This document shows, one piece after another, positions 1 through 11,117 of a DNA stretch of 21,734 nucleotides. Source of the DNA: Brachionus koreanus (lineage: Eukaryota > Rotifera > Eurotatoria > Ploima > Brachionidae). The notes beneath the pieces were generated by a model. That model was not told the DNA's origin. It made no database searches and was given only the letters and a program-made list of their open reading frames with translations. Numbering within the stretch: position 1 is the stretch's first letter; each line of letters opens with the position of its first letter. The stretch covers positions 1,299,667 through 1,321,400 of the forward strand of contig PJRA01000473.1 of assembly GCA_016987375.1 (NCBI GenBank), read 5' to 3'. The position numbers were made by a program, and so were the translations under genes.

Positions 1-246
1 TTATGGTGAGTGTAATATATCAAATTGAAGAGAAAAAAAAATTTCTAATTATTGCTTTTATTTTCTTTCTTTTGCACTCTAATATTTGTAAAATTCAACA
101 TATAAAAAAATTTAGATAAATAAAATAATTAATTTCTAAACTTTTGCAACATACTGTATAAAGAAATTAATCCTTGATAATTAAGTAATATATCTTATGC
201 TTTATTGAAAATCATATTGAGAAATTAATAAGGGTTTTATAAAATT

Positions 247-283
247 TGATGCAAAATACAAAAATTCAAACAAAAATTAATGC
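247..283 (+). repeat. Possible degraded transposon terminus
   Basis: The stretch begins TGATGCA, contains ACAAAAATTAA and ends GC. It shares this order of short motifs with the mariner-like terminus at the right edge of the window (21698-21730), in the same orientation. The resemblance is partial, and the surrounding DNA (to about 490) encodes no recognisable transposase. It may be an old, internally eroded copy or a coincidence of AT-rich DNA. Confidence 0.25.
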
Positions 284-807
284 TAAAAACTCCTTTTCTG
301 AAGGTTTTTACCAGTTCACTGAATGAAACAAAATGCATTATTCAAAGTTGCATCAATAATTTAATTCTTCAAAATGCACAGTCATATTTGTCCAAATTTA
401 AATTTTGCGTAACTTTAGCAAGTGATTTGCATGGTTTTACAAGAATTACTTTAATAATGCAACAATGAATTTTGCACCATAATGCTTTATAGTATATGCC
501 TTTGATCTTGAAAAAATAAATAAATCAATCAAAATTTTTATTTTTTACTATTCTTTTGTACTAAATTTTACAAAACCTTATTAAACTTGAATTAAAATAA
601 TGAAATTTTATACATAAAAATTAATAATTTGCTTACTAAAATATCTCTAAAAATCAAACTTTTTTTTAAATCACTAGCCTCGTCAAGTCAAGTCAATGAC
701 TTAAAATTTTTTAACTTAGACTAAAAACCGTGACTTAAAAACAAGTCTGCTAAAAATATAAAAATTGATTTTTTTAAATTAAAAGATCTAAAAAAGTGAA
801 TTTTTAG

Positions 808-878
808 AAGTAAGAAAGTGCGGTGTTGAAGATCAGTTCGATGATGTTGCCTTTAAGTCAGATGAGAGGCGTCGCTAA
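808..878 (+). other. Candidate terminal exon or gene remnant
   Basis: After a T-rich TTTTTAG acceptor-like motif (AG at 806-807) the sequence is open for 22 codons to a TAA at 876-878. It encodes a charged tail containing KCGVEDQFDDVAF and ending in DERRR. The patch is clearly less AT-rich than its surroundings, as expected for coding DNA. It could be the last exon of a gene entering from the left edge, where a donor motif sits at 5-10. It could also be a decayed fragment, since a further open stretch follows after the stop. I do not recognise the family. Confidence 0.15.
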
Positions 879-2123
879 AAAATTATTGAAAAGATGAACG
901 CCCATATATTATTCTGTTTAGATAGCATGGAAAAAATTATTAAATTATTATATAATTATAAATCTTGTATTTTTTTTACCATAAATTTGAATTAAGTATT
1001 TTGTCATATTCAATGTCAATTTAGAACTTTTATTAAAATAAAAAATAAATTCAAAAAAGTAAAACCATAGATTTGTTCAAAATTTTATCTTGTTTTTTTA
1101 AAAAAGAAATAAAAATTCGTCTATATTTTGATTCCTGGGACTACATACGATTAAAATAAAAAATAGTGATTTTTTTCAATAATTAAAATTGCCACACCCC
1201 ATTTTTAAAATAAAAAATACACCAAAATTTAGAAAATTCTATGCTCTTTCAGAATATATATGATTTTTAAAAAATTTTAGAATAATTCATTAAATTTCTA
1301 GGTCTGAAAGACTTACAAATTTTTAAAGAGTTAGATTTTTCAAGAGCTCTAGAAATAATTTTTTTTTTACCCTTCCACAAAAAATTAAATCTAAAGTTCA
1401 AATGGACGTTTACGCTCTTGTTTACGAATTTCAAGTCAAAAATTAGAAATTAAGATAGCACTTAAGTTTTGAATTTTTGGAACTTAAGTTAAAAACAAAT
1501 TTAAATAAAATTATTTAATATATTTCATAAAAAATAAAATCTTAATTAGATGTATTTTTTAAAAATATTTTAAAAGCTTGTTTCCTAACTTAACAAAAGG
1601 TTAGGTCAGATCTCAGAGCAAAATATTTTTTTTCGAAAATTATATTTCAAATAAAGACAAATATTTTATTTATTTTTTATTTGGGAAAATATTCTTCGAG
1701 ATGAACATGATTTTAAATGGAGTAAAAGTTAACAACAAAAAAACAAAATATTATTTGATTTTGGTGTCAAAATTACTAAAATTATCGACTGTTTATCTAA
1801 AAGTCCATTGAGAAAAATAAGACCAGACGAGTTTTGGCTCTCGGCAATTATAGATTGTTTAAAGTAATGTTAAATAACTCAAGCAAATTGAAGTCATAAG
1901 TAGGTTTGTAAGAGTATTTCATCATTCGAGTTTTTTTTTTAAATTTAGTATTAGCTATTATTTTTGAATAAATTTGAATTCATTCCGATGTAAATGAAAA
2001 AAAATTTGAAACAAATATAAATTATTACTAATAAGGACAGAAAGCATAAATTAATTTAATTATTTTATTTCATAGGAAATCATGGCCTGATCGTTAAACT
2101 TTTTTAGATTCTTTAGATTAATA

Positions 2124-2833
2124 ATGAATTCACATAAGCGTCAAAGTTCCACAGGTAGTTTTAATATCGATCAAAATGCATTCCAGACCAGCTTTTCCAA
2201 TTTAGAAAACTTTATGATTTTGACCAAATTGATGCAGGACGAAATCATGGTTCCATGCAAGCTAAAAGAAAAAACATTCAGTAATAAGGAAATATTTTAT
2301 TTATTTATTTTAAACTAAATTTTATCAAGTACCACAAAGTAAATATCAAATATTGCAAACTAGAGATTTTTATCAGCCTAAAAATAGTCCGAAAAAATAA
2401 ACAAGAAATGATATTTTGATTTTTTTCTTGTTTTTTTTTTTTTTGGACATGGTTACTGAAATTTACGCTCTAAATAATAGACACTTAGAATACTAATGAA
2501 TGTGCCAAAAATCTAATATTTCGATTCACCCGATTAATAAATTTTATCATTTAAAAAGGCTCATTAGCATCGCTTTCAACAACAAACCCAAATCATGACC
2601 AAAATGACAAGTTAAATTCGGATGTGCTTGATCATTACAAATTCTTGCTTTTGATAAGAAATCAATTTTTACAAGTAAACCCATTCAAAAATGACGATGA
2701 GTGCCTGAAGAACATAAAATTTAAGACAATATTCGATAATTTGAAGCATCACTACACTGAGTTGATGACCACATTGGACAGCCTAAGCAATGACGCCAAG
2801 GCTATAACAGACATCTATAAAGAAAATGTCTAA
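2124..2833 (+). CDS. MID1IP1: MID1-interacting protein 1 / Spot14-like protein
   Basis: Two exons, 2124-2280 and 2559-2833, are joined across a 278-bp GTAATA...AAG intron in phase 1 and give about 143 residues. An acceptor 9 bp downstream (exon start 2568) is also in frame. The N-terminal part (FSNLENFMILTKLMQDEIMV) aligns with the 'N-x-FI..V..MDQTVMVPS' region of human MID1IP1. The second exon carries LDHYKFLLLIRNQF, matching 'YSHYVLLKSIRND', and a C-terminal helix ending AKAITDIYKENV, matching 'ANILTNRYKQE'. The length is nearer human THRSP (146) than MID1IP1 (183). Family members bind each other and promote acetyl-CoA carboxylase polymerisation and lipogenesis; MID1IP1 also binds the microtubule-associated E3 MID1. 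Two AG acceptors (2106-2107, 2115-2116) lie 7-16 bp before the ATG, so a spliced 5' leader is likely. The assignment rests on pattern similarity in a fast-evolving family. Confidence 0.78.
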
Positions 2834-3126
2834 TCAAAATTTACTTTATTTTTCAATAATTTTTATTCTCTTTTCTAAAAAGTTTTCAACAAAATATATT
2901 TGATCGCTTTTGGCGTATAGAGCTTCTTCAAAGTAAAAAATAGTTTATTTTAAAATTTAACAGAATTTTAAAAATATTAAAGAACTTTGATACTCAAATT
3001 TTTAAATTTTTTTTAATTATTTTTTTCATTCGTGGTATTGTTTTTTTTTTTTTTTTTGAAATTTATAAAAATAATAAAACTAAATGGTAATTGGATTTTT
3101 CTATACAGCTTAGAAAGGTTTATTCA

Positions 3127-3158
3127 GTTGTTAGAATACGCAACAACTTGTATGCGTA
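3127..3158. repeat. Overlapping alternative hairpins
   Basis: GTTGTT (3127-3132) can pair with AACAAC (3142-3147). TACGCA (3137-3142) can instead pair with TGCGTA (3153-3158), extended by an inner ACA/TGT. The two stems share bases and exclude each other. The site lies about 300 bp after the MID1IP1-like stop codon, near the likely transcript end. Function is unknown. Confidence 0.4.
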
Positions 3159-4863
3159 GTAATAATTTATTTTTTGTTTATAAATCGTCATTGCAAAGCA
3201 AATAAATAATCTTTGGTTTGATATTTCCAAATCTGAATTAGATTTAGTGCTGATTTAAGGCTTCTAAATTTGTATGGATCATTAAAACCCCTCTCAGAAA
3301 ATATTTCCACCTTATTTACAACCATAAATCTAATTTTAAAAATAATAAATAGTTCAAACAAGTTGTATATTTAGCCTTGGAACTAAATTTGAGAATTTAG
3401 TTCTAGAAAAATATTTTAATATCAGTTAGATGGACTGGTTTTGTCGTTGTTTTTAAATTTTTGCTTAGTTAGTTCAATGTTAATCATTATTATTTTAATA
3501 GTTGACAGTAGATTAGATGATTTTTTTACAGAAGAAACGAAAATTTTAAAAGCTAAATTTAGAAATTAGATTACAGTGAAAAAGTAATAAAAAATTATGC
3601 AACTAAGTTATTTTATTTTGTTATTTTATATTCTATGTGCATTTTGAGCCTTTACACAATATTTGATTTTTAGGTATTTTTTATTAATTTGAAAAATTAA
3701 AAAAAAAGAGATATATTTTGGTTATTTTAATTTAATTTTGTGTATAACTGAAGCGATATAATTGCGCTTGATAGACTGGAAACCTATATCAAATCAAATA
3801 GTCAAATAAAATAACCTAGTGAGAGAATCAATAAATATTAATTTAGCAGACGCCCATTATTAAGAATTTTGAAGGCCAATTCAGCATATTTAACAGCTCA
3901 ACAAACATATTATTTATTTTAGTATGTTCATGATTCTCATGAGGCATAATTTTGCTATATTTATTGATTTTCTATCAAAAATCATATTCAATAAATAGTT
4001 ATGGCTATTTTTTTACTAGCTACCTGGAGAATAGCTCGTATTAGCCGAAATTAATCCAAATAAAACTACACGTATTGCTAAATTCTTGAGATAAAATTCA
4101 CTATTTGAATTGGGAAAATATCAAGTAACTTTCGAAACGTGTAAAATATGGCTTGAGTTTTGAATTCAACCTAAATTCAATCTCAAGAGTTTACTTCTCA
4201 AAATTTATTTTCTATTTTTGAATTAAATTAGCTTCATAGAAAAGTAATTCAAGTTTATTAATAAAAAAATATTGTAATTTGAAAAAAAAAAGTAGCTCCA
4301 TTTTTTTCAAGAGCTTCAGCATTTCATCAGTTAATGTGTACGAACAACTTAAGACTAGCCGTGTACAAAATTAAGCTCTTGGATACGGGTTTTATTAGGA
4401 GTTTTTTTAATATTAAAATTTGGACCAATTTTCATAATTTTATTTTTCAGATAATAAATCCCATTTAACTCAAAGTGATTAGCTTATCGATTATAAAGGG
4501 CCTTAAGGAAAGATAATTATAATTTTGGGCATAATTTGCATGGACCGTCGCCTAAGCTTTTCATTTATACCAATAAGATAAAAAAATAAATTATTGTTTA
4601 CAAATTGTTGATTCATTCTTGAAAACTGTTTATTTTATCGATGAATAGTTTATATTTTGTCTATTTTTTAGCCTCAAGTAAAAATATTATAAAACTTAGC
4701 AACCGCAGCATAGCGTCACTTTAAATCCTTAATCTCACTTTGCATTTTAAGTTTTCTAATTAGGAACTCAAATATTATGCAATTTAAAGCATAAGAATCT
4801 AAGTTAAGTATTATTTCGAAATTTATTATTAGAAACGTGGTACTATTAATGTTTAAAAACAAG

Positions 4864-4900
4864 CCCGGTCCAAAACTGGGTTAATCTCTTAAGGATTAAC
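4864..4900. repeat. Two abutting small hairpins
   Basis: CCCGGT (4864-4869) pairs with ACTGGG (4875-4880) with one G-U pair. It runs directly into a perfect 7-bp stem, GTTAATC (4880-4886) with GATTAAC (4894-4900), closing a 7-nt loop. The patch is richer in G and C than the surrounding DNA. It lacks tRNA A- and B-box motifs, so I do not call an RNA gene. Confidence 0.35.
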
Positions 4901-6117
4901 ATTTTCGACACAGATGAACATGTATGATTAAAATTTAATTTATTTTTGTTTTGAGTAATCGTCTCAAAAAACTTATTATTTAAAATGCTTGACTAATTTT
5001 GCCTTTAGTTCATTCGTTTTGTTAAATAAATGCACAAGCTTTAGAGAAGAATTTAGTTTCGGCTAAAACACCAATTTTAATTTTCTTTAATTAAGTTTAA
5101 TAGGATACGTTATTTGACTTTATTTTTATGAGGGCTTAATTTCAATTATTTTCTCTTTTCACAACAAATAATCTAAAATGACAAGTTTTAATTCAATTTC
5201 GAAAATAATATTTAACCATTATAAAACTGTAGAACGAACAAATAAAAAGAGTTCAAGTTTATCTATGAAAATATTAGCCTTTTGCTTATTTTTTTCTACT
5301 TAGACTTTCTATTTAGTAAATAGATAACAATGAATAGATTGCAAAATTATAAAACAAAAGAAAACAAAGTGAGCATTAAAGAAAATTTAGGAAGAAAATT
5401 TTCTAAGCTTAGTTTATTTGAAATTTTGTTATTTTGCAAATTTTTGTTTTGACTTTTACTTTAGTTTTGGATTTATTTCTATATTTTTTTTTCAAGAGAA
5501 AATAACAAGAAAATAAATTTCATGATTCTAATATTTTTTTTTGATTTTTACTACGATGAAAAAAATAATGGTTAATGAAAATAATCAACTATTCTAGAAA
5601 TAATATAAATGAATTTGGCTTTGACTGAAAAGTAAACATTAAATATGTGTGGTTTTCAAAGAAAATTTCTATTTTTTTTTTAGTAAATTATTTTTGTCTA
5701 CTTTAATGTTAAAAAAATAATCAAAATCGTATGAAAATGATTTATATTTTGCTCATAAACAAATTCAATTAAAATCACATTAGCAATTTTGAACTAATTG
5801 TTTTTTAACTTATTAATTTTGTCTTCATTTGCAAAATCTGAAAGATTCTAAGTAAACTTCTAGGCTAAAAAAATTATTCTATTGATTTTTTTAGGAGCAT
5901 TGTTAGAAAAAGTTTTTTTTTTTTTGATTTTTTTTTTAAGGAGGCTGCTGAAAATTCATCAATTTATTGTTAGCATAAATGCAATTTTTAGTGTCCATCA
6001 TTGATACCTCAATTCGATCGCTTAAATTAATTATTTTTTTTTGTTTTTAGGAGCAATTCAATTAGTTTATGGTTTTTAAGAAAAATATTTCAAAAAATCA
6101 ATCAAAAAGATAAATAA

Positions 6118-6275
6118 TTGGGTAAAATGAAAATAATTTTAGATTTTAAAATTTTCATATTTCTAGATTTTGTGCGCAATTTTGTCAGAAAATTAAAAAA
6201 GTAAAAAAATTTTCTTAAATATTGCACAAAAATCTAAAAATACAAAAATGTAAAATTATTTTCATATTGCCAATA
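6118..6275. repeat. Large imperfect inverted repeat (foldback)
   Basis: The left arm (about 6118-6180) and right arm (about 6221-6274) are imperfect reverse complements. They include an exact 15-bp block, ATGAAAATAATTTTA (6128-6142), and its reverse complement near 6251-6265. An AGATTTT/AAAATCT block and a GTGC..AAT/ATT..GCAC block lie nearer the centre. The 40-bp middle itself contains GAAAATT and AATTTTC. It could be an old foldback transposon (MITE) or encode a long hairpin RNA. No convincing target-site duplication was found. Confidence 0.6.
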
Positions 6276-7184
6276 ATTGACCAAATGAGTACTATATTTT
6301 TTGCCTGAATCTATAGTGTTACTTTAGGTTTAGACTAAATTTTATTTGAAATTTTGAGAGTTATGTTCAAGATAAGTCTTTATTGTAATTTTAAAAAATT
6401 CAAAATCTTGGAAAGCAATTTTTTTAGTATAGCATTTCAGACCTTTTAATTTTTTCTTTAGAATAAGAAAAAAAAAATTAATATTTTTTAATCAGGTTAG
6501 ATACTATTTAAAAAAGCTGATAAAATTGAAAGAATTTTGATCTGTTTATACAGTATTTTTGGTTACTTTTAATCAATCTCGTATTTTTTTGATTTTTGAA
6601 AACAAAAATTTGACAAATTTAGTTAAATCTAAGCCTTTAGTAATTGTTTTCAAAAAAATTATTTTTAATCAAACTTCAAAAACAAAATTGCTACCTACAA
6701 GATATCGTTTAAATGCTCTTATAGTTTGGATAATGTAATAATTTCATATTTTGTACTCTGTTGACAAGTTAAGCAAACAAATGTGCACATTTTGTATTTA
6801 TTTTCACAAATAAATTGACTAAAAATCAAGACTATATTTTGAGCGTTTATTGAAAATAATTTAGAAAATAAAATATATTAATAAACATAAACACAAAAGC
6901 CTCTATTTTCTCTCAAATATCAACATAGAATGAACTTAATTCGAAAAATATAGTACAACCATGAATTACTAATTCTATTGTTGTTGTTTTTTTCTTCAAA
7001 TTATGATGAATAATTAGGAAGCGCCGATTAGCTAGCCTTGTCTGGCAAAAGTTTACGTAAATATTGGAGGTCAAAAATTTGCTTTAGTTAGTACCCTAGC
7101 ATATTATGTTGAGCAAATTTTTGCTATTTGAAAAAAAAAAAGCATAATTTCTCAAAAAAACAAACCTTTTAAGCAAATATGTAA

Positions 7185-7313
7185 TTTATTATTCAGGATT
7201 TCGTGGGGTTCACAAATCACTTTGTCAGAGAGTTTGGCTACGATCTTCTAAAAGGCTTTCTCACTTTGATAAGAACCATTTTTAGAGAAAAAAATTTAAG
7301 CTATTTAAATTGA
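7185..7313 (+). other. Coding-like island upstream of DLGAP
   Basis: An ATTCAG acceptor-like motif (AG at 7195-7196) is followed by an open + strand frame to a TGA at 7311-7313. The frame includes VGFTNHFVREFGYDLLKGF and is less AT-rich than its surroundings. The whole frame is open for 42 codons from the upstream stop. It does not resemble DLGAP or any family I recognise. It may be a 5'UTR exon of DLGAP, a decayed gene fragment or chance. Confidence 0.2.
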
Positions 7314-7440
7314 TTGCGTCACAAGCCATAATGACAATTGATTAATTAATTTTTTTTTCTAGATAATGCAAGTGTAGTTAAAATTAGTAGAGAATTAGAA
7401 ATTTTTTAAATAATTGAAATCGTAAAAAATCCCATTCGCC

Positions 7441-10400
7441 ATGGCTACTTATTCCTCGTACACAAAAACAACTTCCTCGACGAATAAAGCCTCAACCAGC
7501 ATTGTATCAAGCTCATCCAAAACTTATATGAACAAATCGAGCCAATTTGTACCACCGAGTACACGCTACATAAAAAACACTTTGCCCATAAGCTATCAGC
7601 ACAATAGTCTCAAGACGACGAGTACGATTACGCGTTGTAAACCGACCAGTCGATACTACACGTCGACGTGTGCGCCCAGCCTATCTGAATCGAATCGGTT
7701 GGAGCGCAACTTCAGCTATATCGAAGCCATGAAAGAGACCAAATCGTTGCCTTCTTCATCGAATTCGTCATCAACGTCTACGATCGAATCGCCAATAAAC
7801 GAGACTCTACAGCCTCAAATGGAAGAAGTCGAAATTCCCATTCAAATAAAATTAGTTGAAAATCAATCTACACTGGGCAAGTCTCGTTCACAGTCTTCCA
7901 TTTTTCATCTTTTTAGAAACACTTTTTCGCCCTTTCAAATTCGTAAATGGCGCTCTAAAAGTCGAGACAAATTGTTGTATAGCTCAACATTGAGTCATCC
8001 TTGTGCTAAATATCCGAACGATGAGCTCAAAGCCAACAATAAGCAAATAGAAACCAACGAGTCAAACGCTCATAAAAATGAGTTTATTCTACCATTTCAC
8101 ACTCAAGCAAACGGCTCTCAGGGGCCAAAAGACAACAACTACAGCTATACCTCATCTCTCTCGTCGAATTCCTCCGATTCGTCATACAATAAAACGTCAC
8201 CCAAACTCTCACCGAGCTCCAATGATCGTCAATTATCTTATTTAAAATTGACCTGTTTGCTAAATGGATATGATAAAAATGAGATTAAAGACGATAGAGT
8301 CGACTCGGGCTCTGTTAAAAGTATTTATTTGAAATCATCGAAAGCATTGTGCAGTGAGAGGTATTACGACGTTAAGCCGGGTTTTAGACGATACACTTCT
8401 AGTCCCAGAGAGGCTAAAAAATGCGACGATGACGGCCAAATGTATAAAAGCGAGTTGAGTGTAAGATTAAATATGGAGGAAAAAGCAAACCAAAATTTGA
8501 TTGAATCTAAAGTCGACATGCCTAAAATAATCGAGCCGTTAAAAGAAAACCAACAAGAAGTCAACAATGAAACAGAAAAATGCCAAGAAACAAACAAAAT
8601 CAAGGAGGATAAAGTCCAGATAATCGAATGTCCAGATGATTCTAAATCAAGTTGTCAAGCTCATGTAAGCATTTGATCATTTTCTAATAAATGAAAAAAA
8701 CAAACATCAAAAAATTTTCTTCTTGCGTTTAAACTAAGAAATTTAGTGTGTAGGATGTATGGAATGAGCACTTTGCTTCATGAATAAAATCGCACATAAT
8801 AACTTCCTGTTTAAATTTTATTTTAGTCAATTTAAAAAATTAGAAATTTTTTTTTTTATTTAATCTTAGATTAAAATTGAGTTAAATATTAAAGCTGGTT
8901 TCAAAAATTAAATTATTTGAGAAAATTATTTTATCATGGGACTGTGAAGTTCGTTTCAATTCAGAAAAATTAGAATAGCTTTTTTACAAAATAAGACAAT
9001 TTAGTTCTGTAAAATGCTTAATGTCTAAACAACTTTGCTTAATCCGAAAATCTAAGTCAAACGCCATTAAAATGTATTCGAATCAATTGTGCATTGAGAT
9101 TTGCAGAGCTAGATTTTCGGATTTTGTAAAAAAGTTATTCAAGTTTTTCTGAATTGAAACTAACTTCAAAACCCCTTTTATTATTAAATTAAGAACACTA
9201 TAAATAAGAATTGGTAATATAGAACCAAAAATAAATTGAATAATGACAATAAATAAACATCGGAAAAAATTTTGATAAGAAATTTTAAAATAATCGAAAC
9301 CAATCAAAATAAAATTCAACTTTTTGTCTTTTAAGTATGTTACAGTATTTTAAAATCTTGGATATTTAATTTAGAAAAAAAAAGGAAATATTTTCTTCAA
9401 CTTTTATTTGAAATTCTCACAATGCAGACATCAATTAGAAAATTTTTTCAAATAAATTTTTACTGATTGATTATTTTGCCCTTAAAAACTTCTATCAGTC
9501 CAAAATTTGCTTGCGAATCTTTAGATCGCATTGGGAAAAATAAAAATTTAAAAAAAAACGTTTCAGAATAATTTTGCATCAAAGAAAATAGCAGTTATTT
9601 TTATATTTCCATCCAGAATTTGATGAGATTTTTTTAAGTATGTAAATATATTAATTTAGTTAATAAAATTGTCAAATTATTCATCTAAATTATACTGTAT
9701 TGGTGAATCGAAAAACCATCTGGGCAAAAAAAAAAAACAAGAAAAAAGATTTCTAATGAAAAATTTCAAAAAAACCTTGCTAGATAAAAATAAAATTCTA
9801 GCTGTTAACCAAAAATTATCTGAAGAAAATAATTGAGATATTTTTAGATTTTGAAAAGGCGTCTATTTTTTTCTTCTAATTTAGATTAGCTGATTTAAAT
9901 TCTATTTTCATTGTTTCAGTTTAAATTTAAAATAACGAATTTGTTAGAACTCTGGATAAAATTAACAATCATAAGCCAATACTTCAATACTTAATTCTTT
10001 TGATTTAATTGATTTAATCCGTAAGGATAAATGCGAATATGGGATTACAAAATATATGTTTGAGATCAAACTGAAATAATGAATCTTTTAGGATTGTGTA
10101 ATCATCATTATATGAACAATGAAGAAAATAATTTAAATAGTTTAGAAAATTTGGAAAATATTTTAATTAAAACTAAAAATTTTTGATCATTGACAATACA
10201 CCCAATTATTTTATTTTTTAACTACTCTCTTGTGGTTATAAGCATTCTTCAGATTCATTATACTAACTAATCTAATTATGTATCCAAGAGATAAATTTCA
10301 ATCAAAAACTTGCTCAAAAATAATCGTCACTTATATTTTCAAATTTAAATTTTTTTCTTTCACGTGAAGACACAAACTAAAATGATATAATAATAATAAA

Positions 10401-11117
10401 AATTTAAACAAAAAATTCAAATGCTAAATAGAAATATTTTGATGGTTGGCTGTTAACTTTATTATTCTAAATAAATCTTTAATTTCGTTTAATTTAGGAC
10501 GGTCATTATTTTATTGGCCTATTGGAAAAATCTACTCAACAAATAAATGCTCTCTGTGACGAATTTCAGGTCTACATTGATGAATCAAGCGATGTTTACG
10601 TTAAAAACGAAGACACTCAAGGTCAAATTCAAACTGCCATAGGCAAAGGTCAACTTTTAATCAATCAAAAATTCAAACAGTTTCGTGGTTTATGTGATAA
10701 AAATATAGTAAGCATAAAAGATAACATATTTGATAGAAACATTCAAAAAAATTAATTTTGAAATATTTTAAGAATGCAAAAAATGACTCTTTGCAGCTAA
10801 AAGAGGGAGAGTTTGTAACTCGAGATGAGGATTTGGCAGGATTTTGGGACATGGTCTATTTGCAAGTTGAAGACATAAATAGAATGTTCGAAAAGCTATC
10901 TGAATTGAGAAAAAATAACTGGATTACTGAAGCAAAACCAGCTATAAAATCAGCGCCAAAGAAAAAAGTTACGAATGGACCAAAGAAGACTACTGAGACT
11001 GCGGCAAGTAAGGCTAGAGCCGAAGCAGCTCGTCAACGTATACAAGAGATGAAAAAAAAAGCAGCTTTAGCAAAAAATCAAAATAATGAACAACAAAACC
11101 CTCAAATTATAAATTGA
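7441..11117 (+). CDS. DLGAP: DLGAP/SAPAP (disks large-associated) scaffold protein
   Basis: Three exons, 7441-8664, 10498-10707 and 10797-11117, all join in phase 0 and give at least 584 residues. Exon 1 encodes a Ser/Thr/Asn-rich, largely disordered region. It includes RNFSYIEAM at residues 89-97, which fits the R-x-x-S-Y-x-x-A motif by which SAPAPs bind MAGUK guanylate-kinase domains when the serine is phosphorylated. Exons 2-3 encode the conserved GKAP domain: DGHYFIGLLE, QLLINQKFKQFRGLC and DEDLAGFWDMVYLQVEDI, then a Lys/Ala-rich helix with AARQRIQEMKKKAA. DLGAPs link PSD-95/DLG to Shank beneath synaptic membranes. The usual C-terminal Shank-PDZ ligand (QTRL) is absent; the protein ends PQIIN. 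The start has a good context (GCCATGG) 78 bp after a T-rich acceptor (AG at 7361-7362), with a three-codon upstream ORF at 7366. Intron 1 is 1,833 bp and carries a foldback insertion; intron 2 is 89 bp. Further small exons in intron 1 cannot be excluded. Confidence 0.94.
8938..9175. mobile_element. 238-bp foldback MITE-like insertion in DLGAP intron 1
   Basis: Arms 8938-9014 and 9099-9175 are reverse complements over 77 bp (about 63 matches by eye, denser at the outer ends), separated by an 84-bp spacer. They start GGG and end CCC. The element is directly flanked by TTTTATCAT (8929-8937) and TTTTATTAT (9176-9184), an 8-of-9 direct repeat that looks like a target-site duplication. That length would suit hAT-, P- or Mutator-like transposases. 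There is no coding capacity, so it would be non-autonomous. A short open frame on the minus strand (9083-9319) crosses the border and is not a gene. The spacer holds an extra copy of an 11-bp arm motif at 9044-9054. Confidence 0.7.

Larger units (their letters stand above)
1..2107. other. AT-rich left flank without a recognised gene
   Basis: No conserved gene is visible here. The window opens with ATG followed by a good splice-donor motif (GTGAGT at 5-10), so bases 1-4 could be the end of an exon of a gene lying mostly outside. Two less AT-rich patches read open for short distances on the + strand. One runs from 808 to a TAA at 876-878, behind a TTTTTAG acceptor-like site. The other is 1733-1867, 44 codons plus stop. 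Neither matches a family I know. A 62-codon open frame at 280-468 has no family signature. Confidence 0.6.
2834..7362. other. 4.5-kb AT-rich intergenic region
   Basis: No conserved exon was recognised on either strand. An AATAAA at 3073-3078 could serve the MID1IP1-like gene. The region holds long T and A runs, several acceptor-like T-rich...AG sites (for example around 5890, 5940 and 6050) without open frames behind them, small perfect hairpins (3127-3158, 4864-4900), a large imperfect inverted repeat (6118-6275) and a coding-like island just before the DLGAP gene (7185-7313). It may contain regulatory DNA or 5'UTR exons of DLGAP. Confidence 0.55.

Noticed and set aside
280..468. 62-codon + strand ORF
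   Set aside because: It has no family signature or splice context and has the composition of the surrounding AT-rich DNA. It is most likely chance.
5885..6060. Repeated TTTTTAGGAGC-like acceptor motifs
   Set aside because: Similar strings near 5890 and 6050, and a looser one near 5935, look like 3' splice sites, but no open frame or conserved exon follows any of them.
9083..9319. 78-codon minus-strand ORF with a hydrophobic product
   Set aside because: It overlaps the border of the foldback element inside DLGAP intron 1. Its hydrophobicity follows from T-rich codons and it has no conserved motif.
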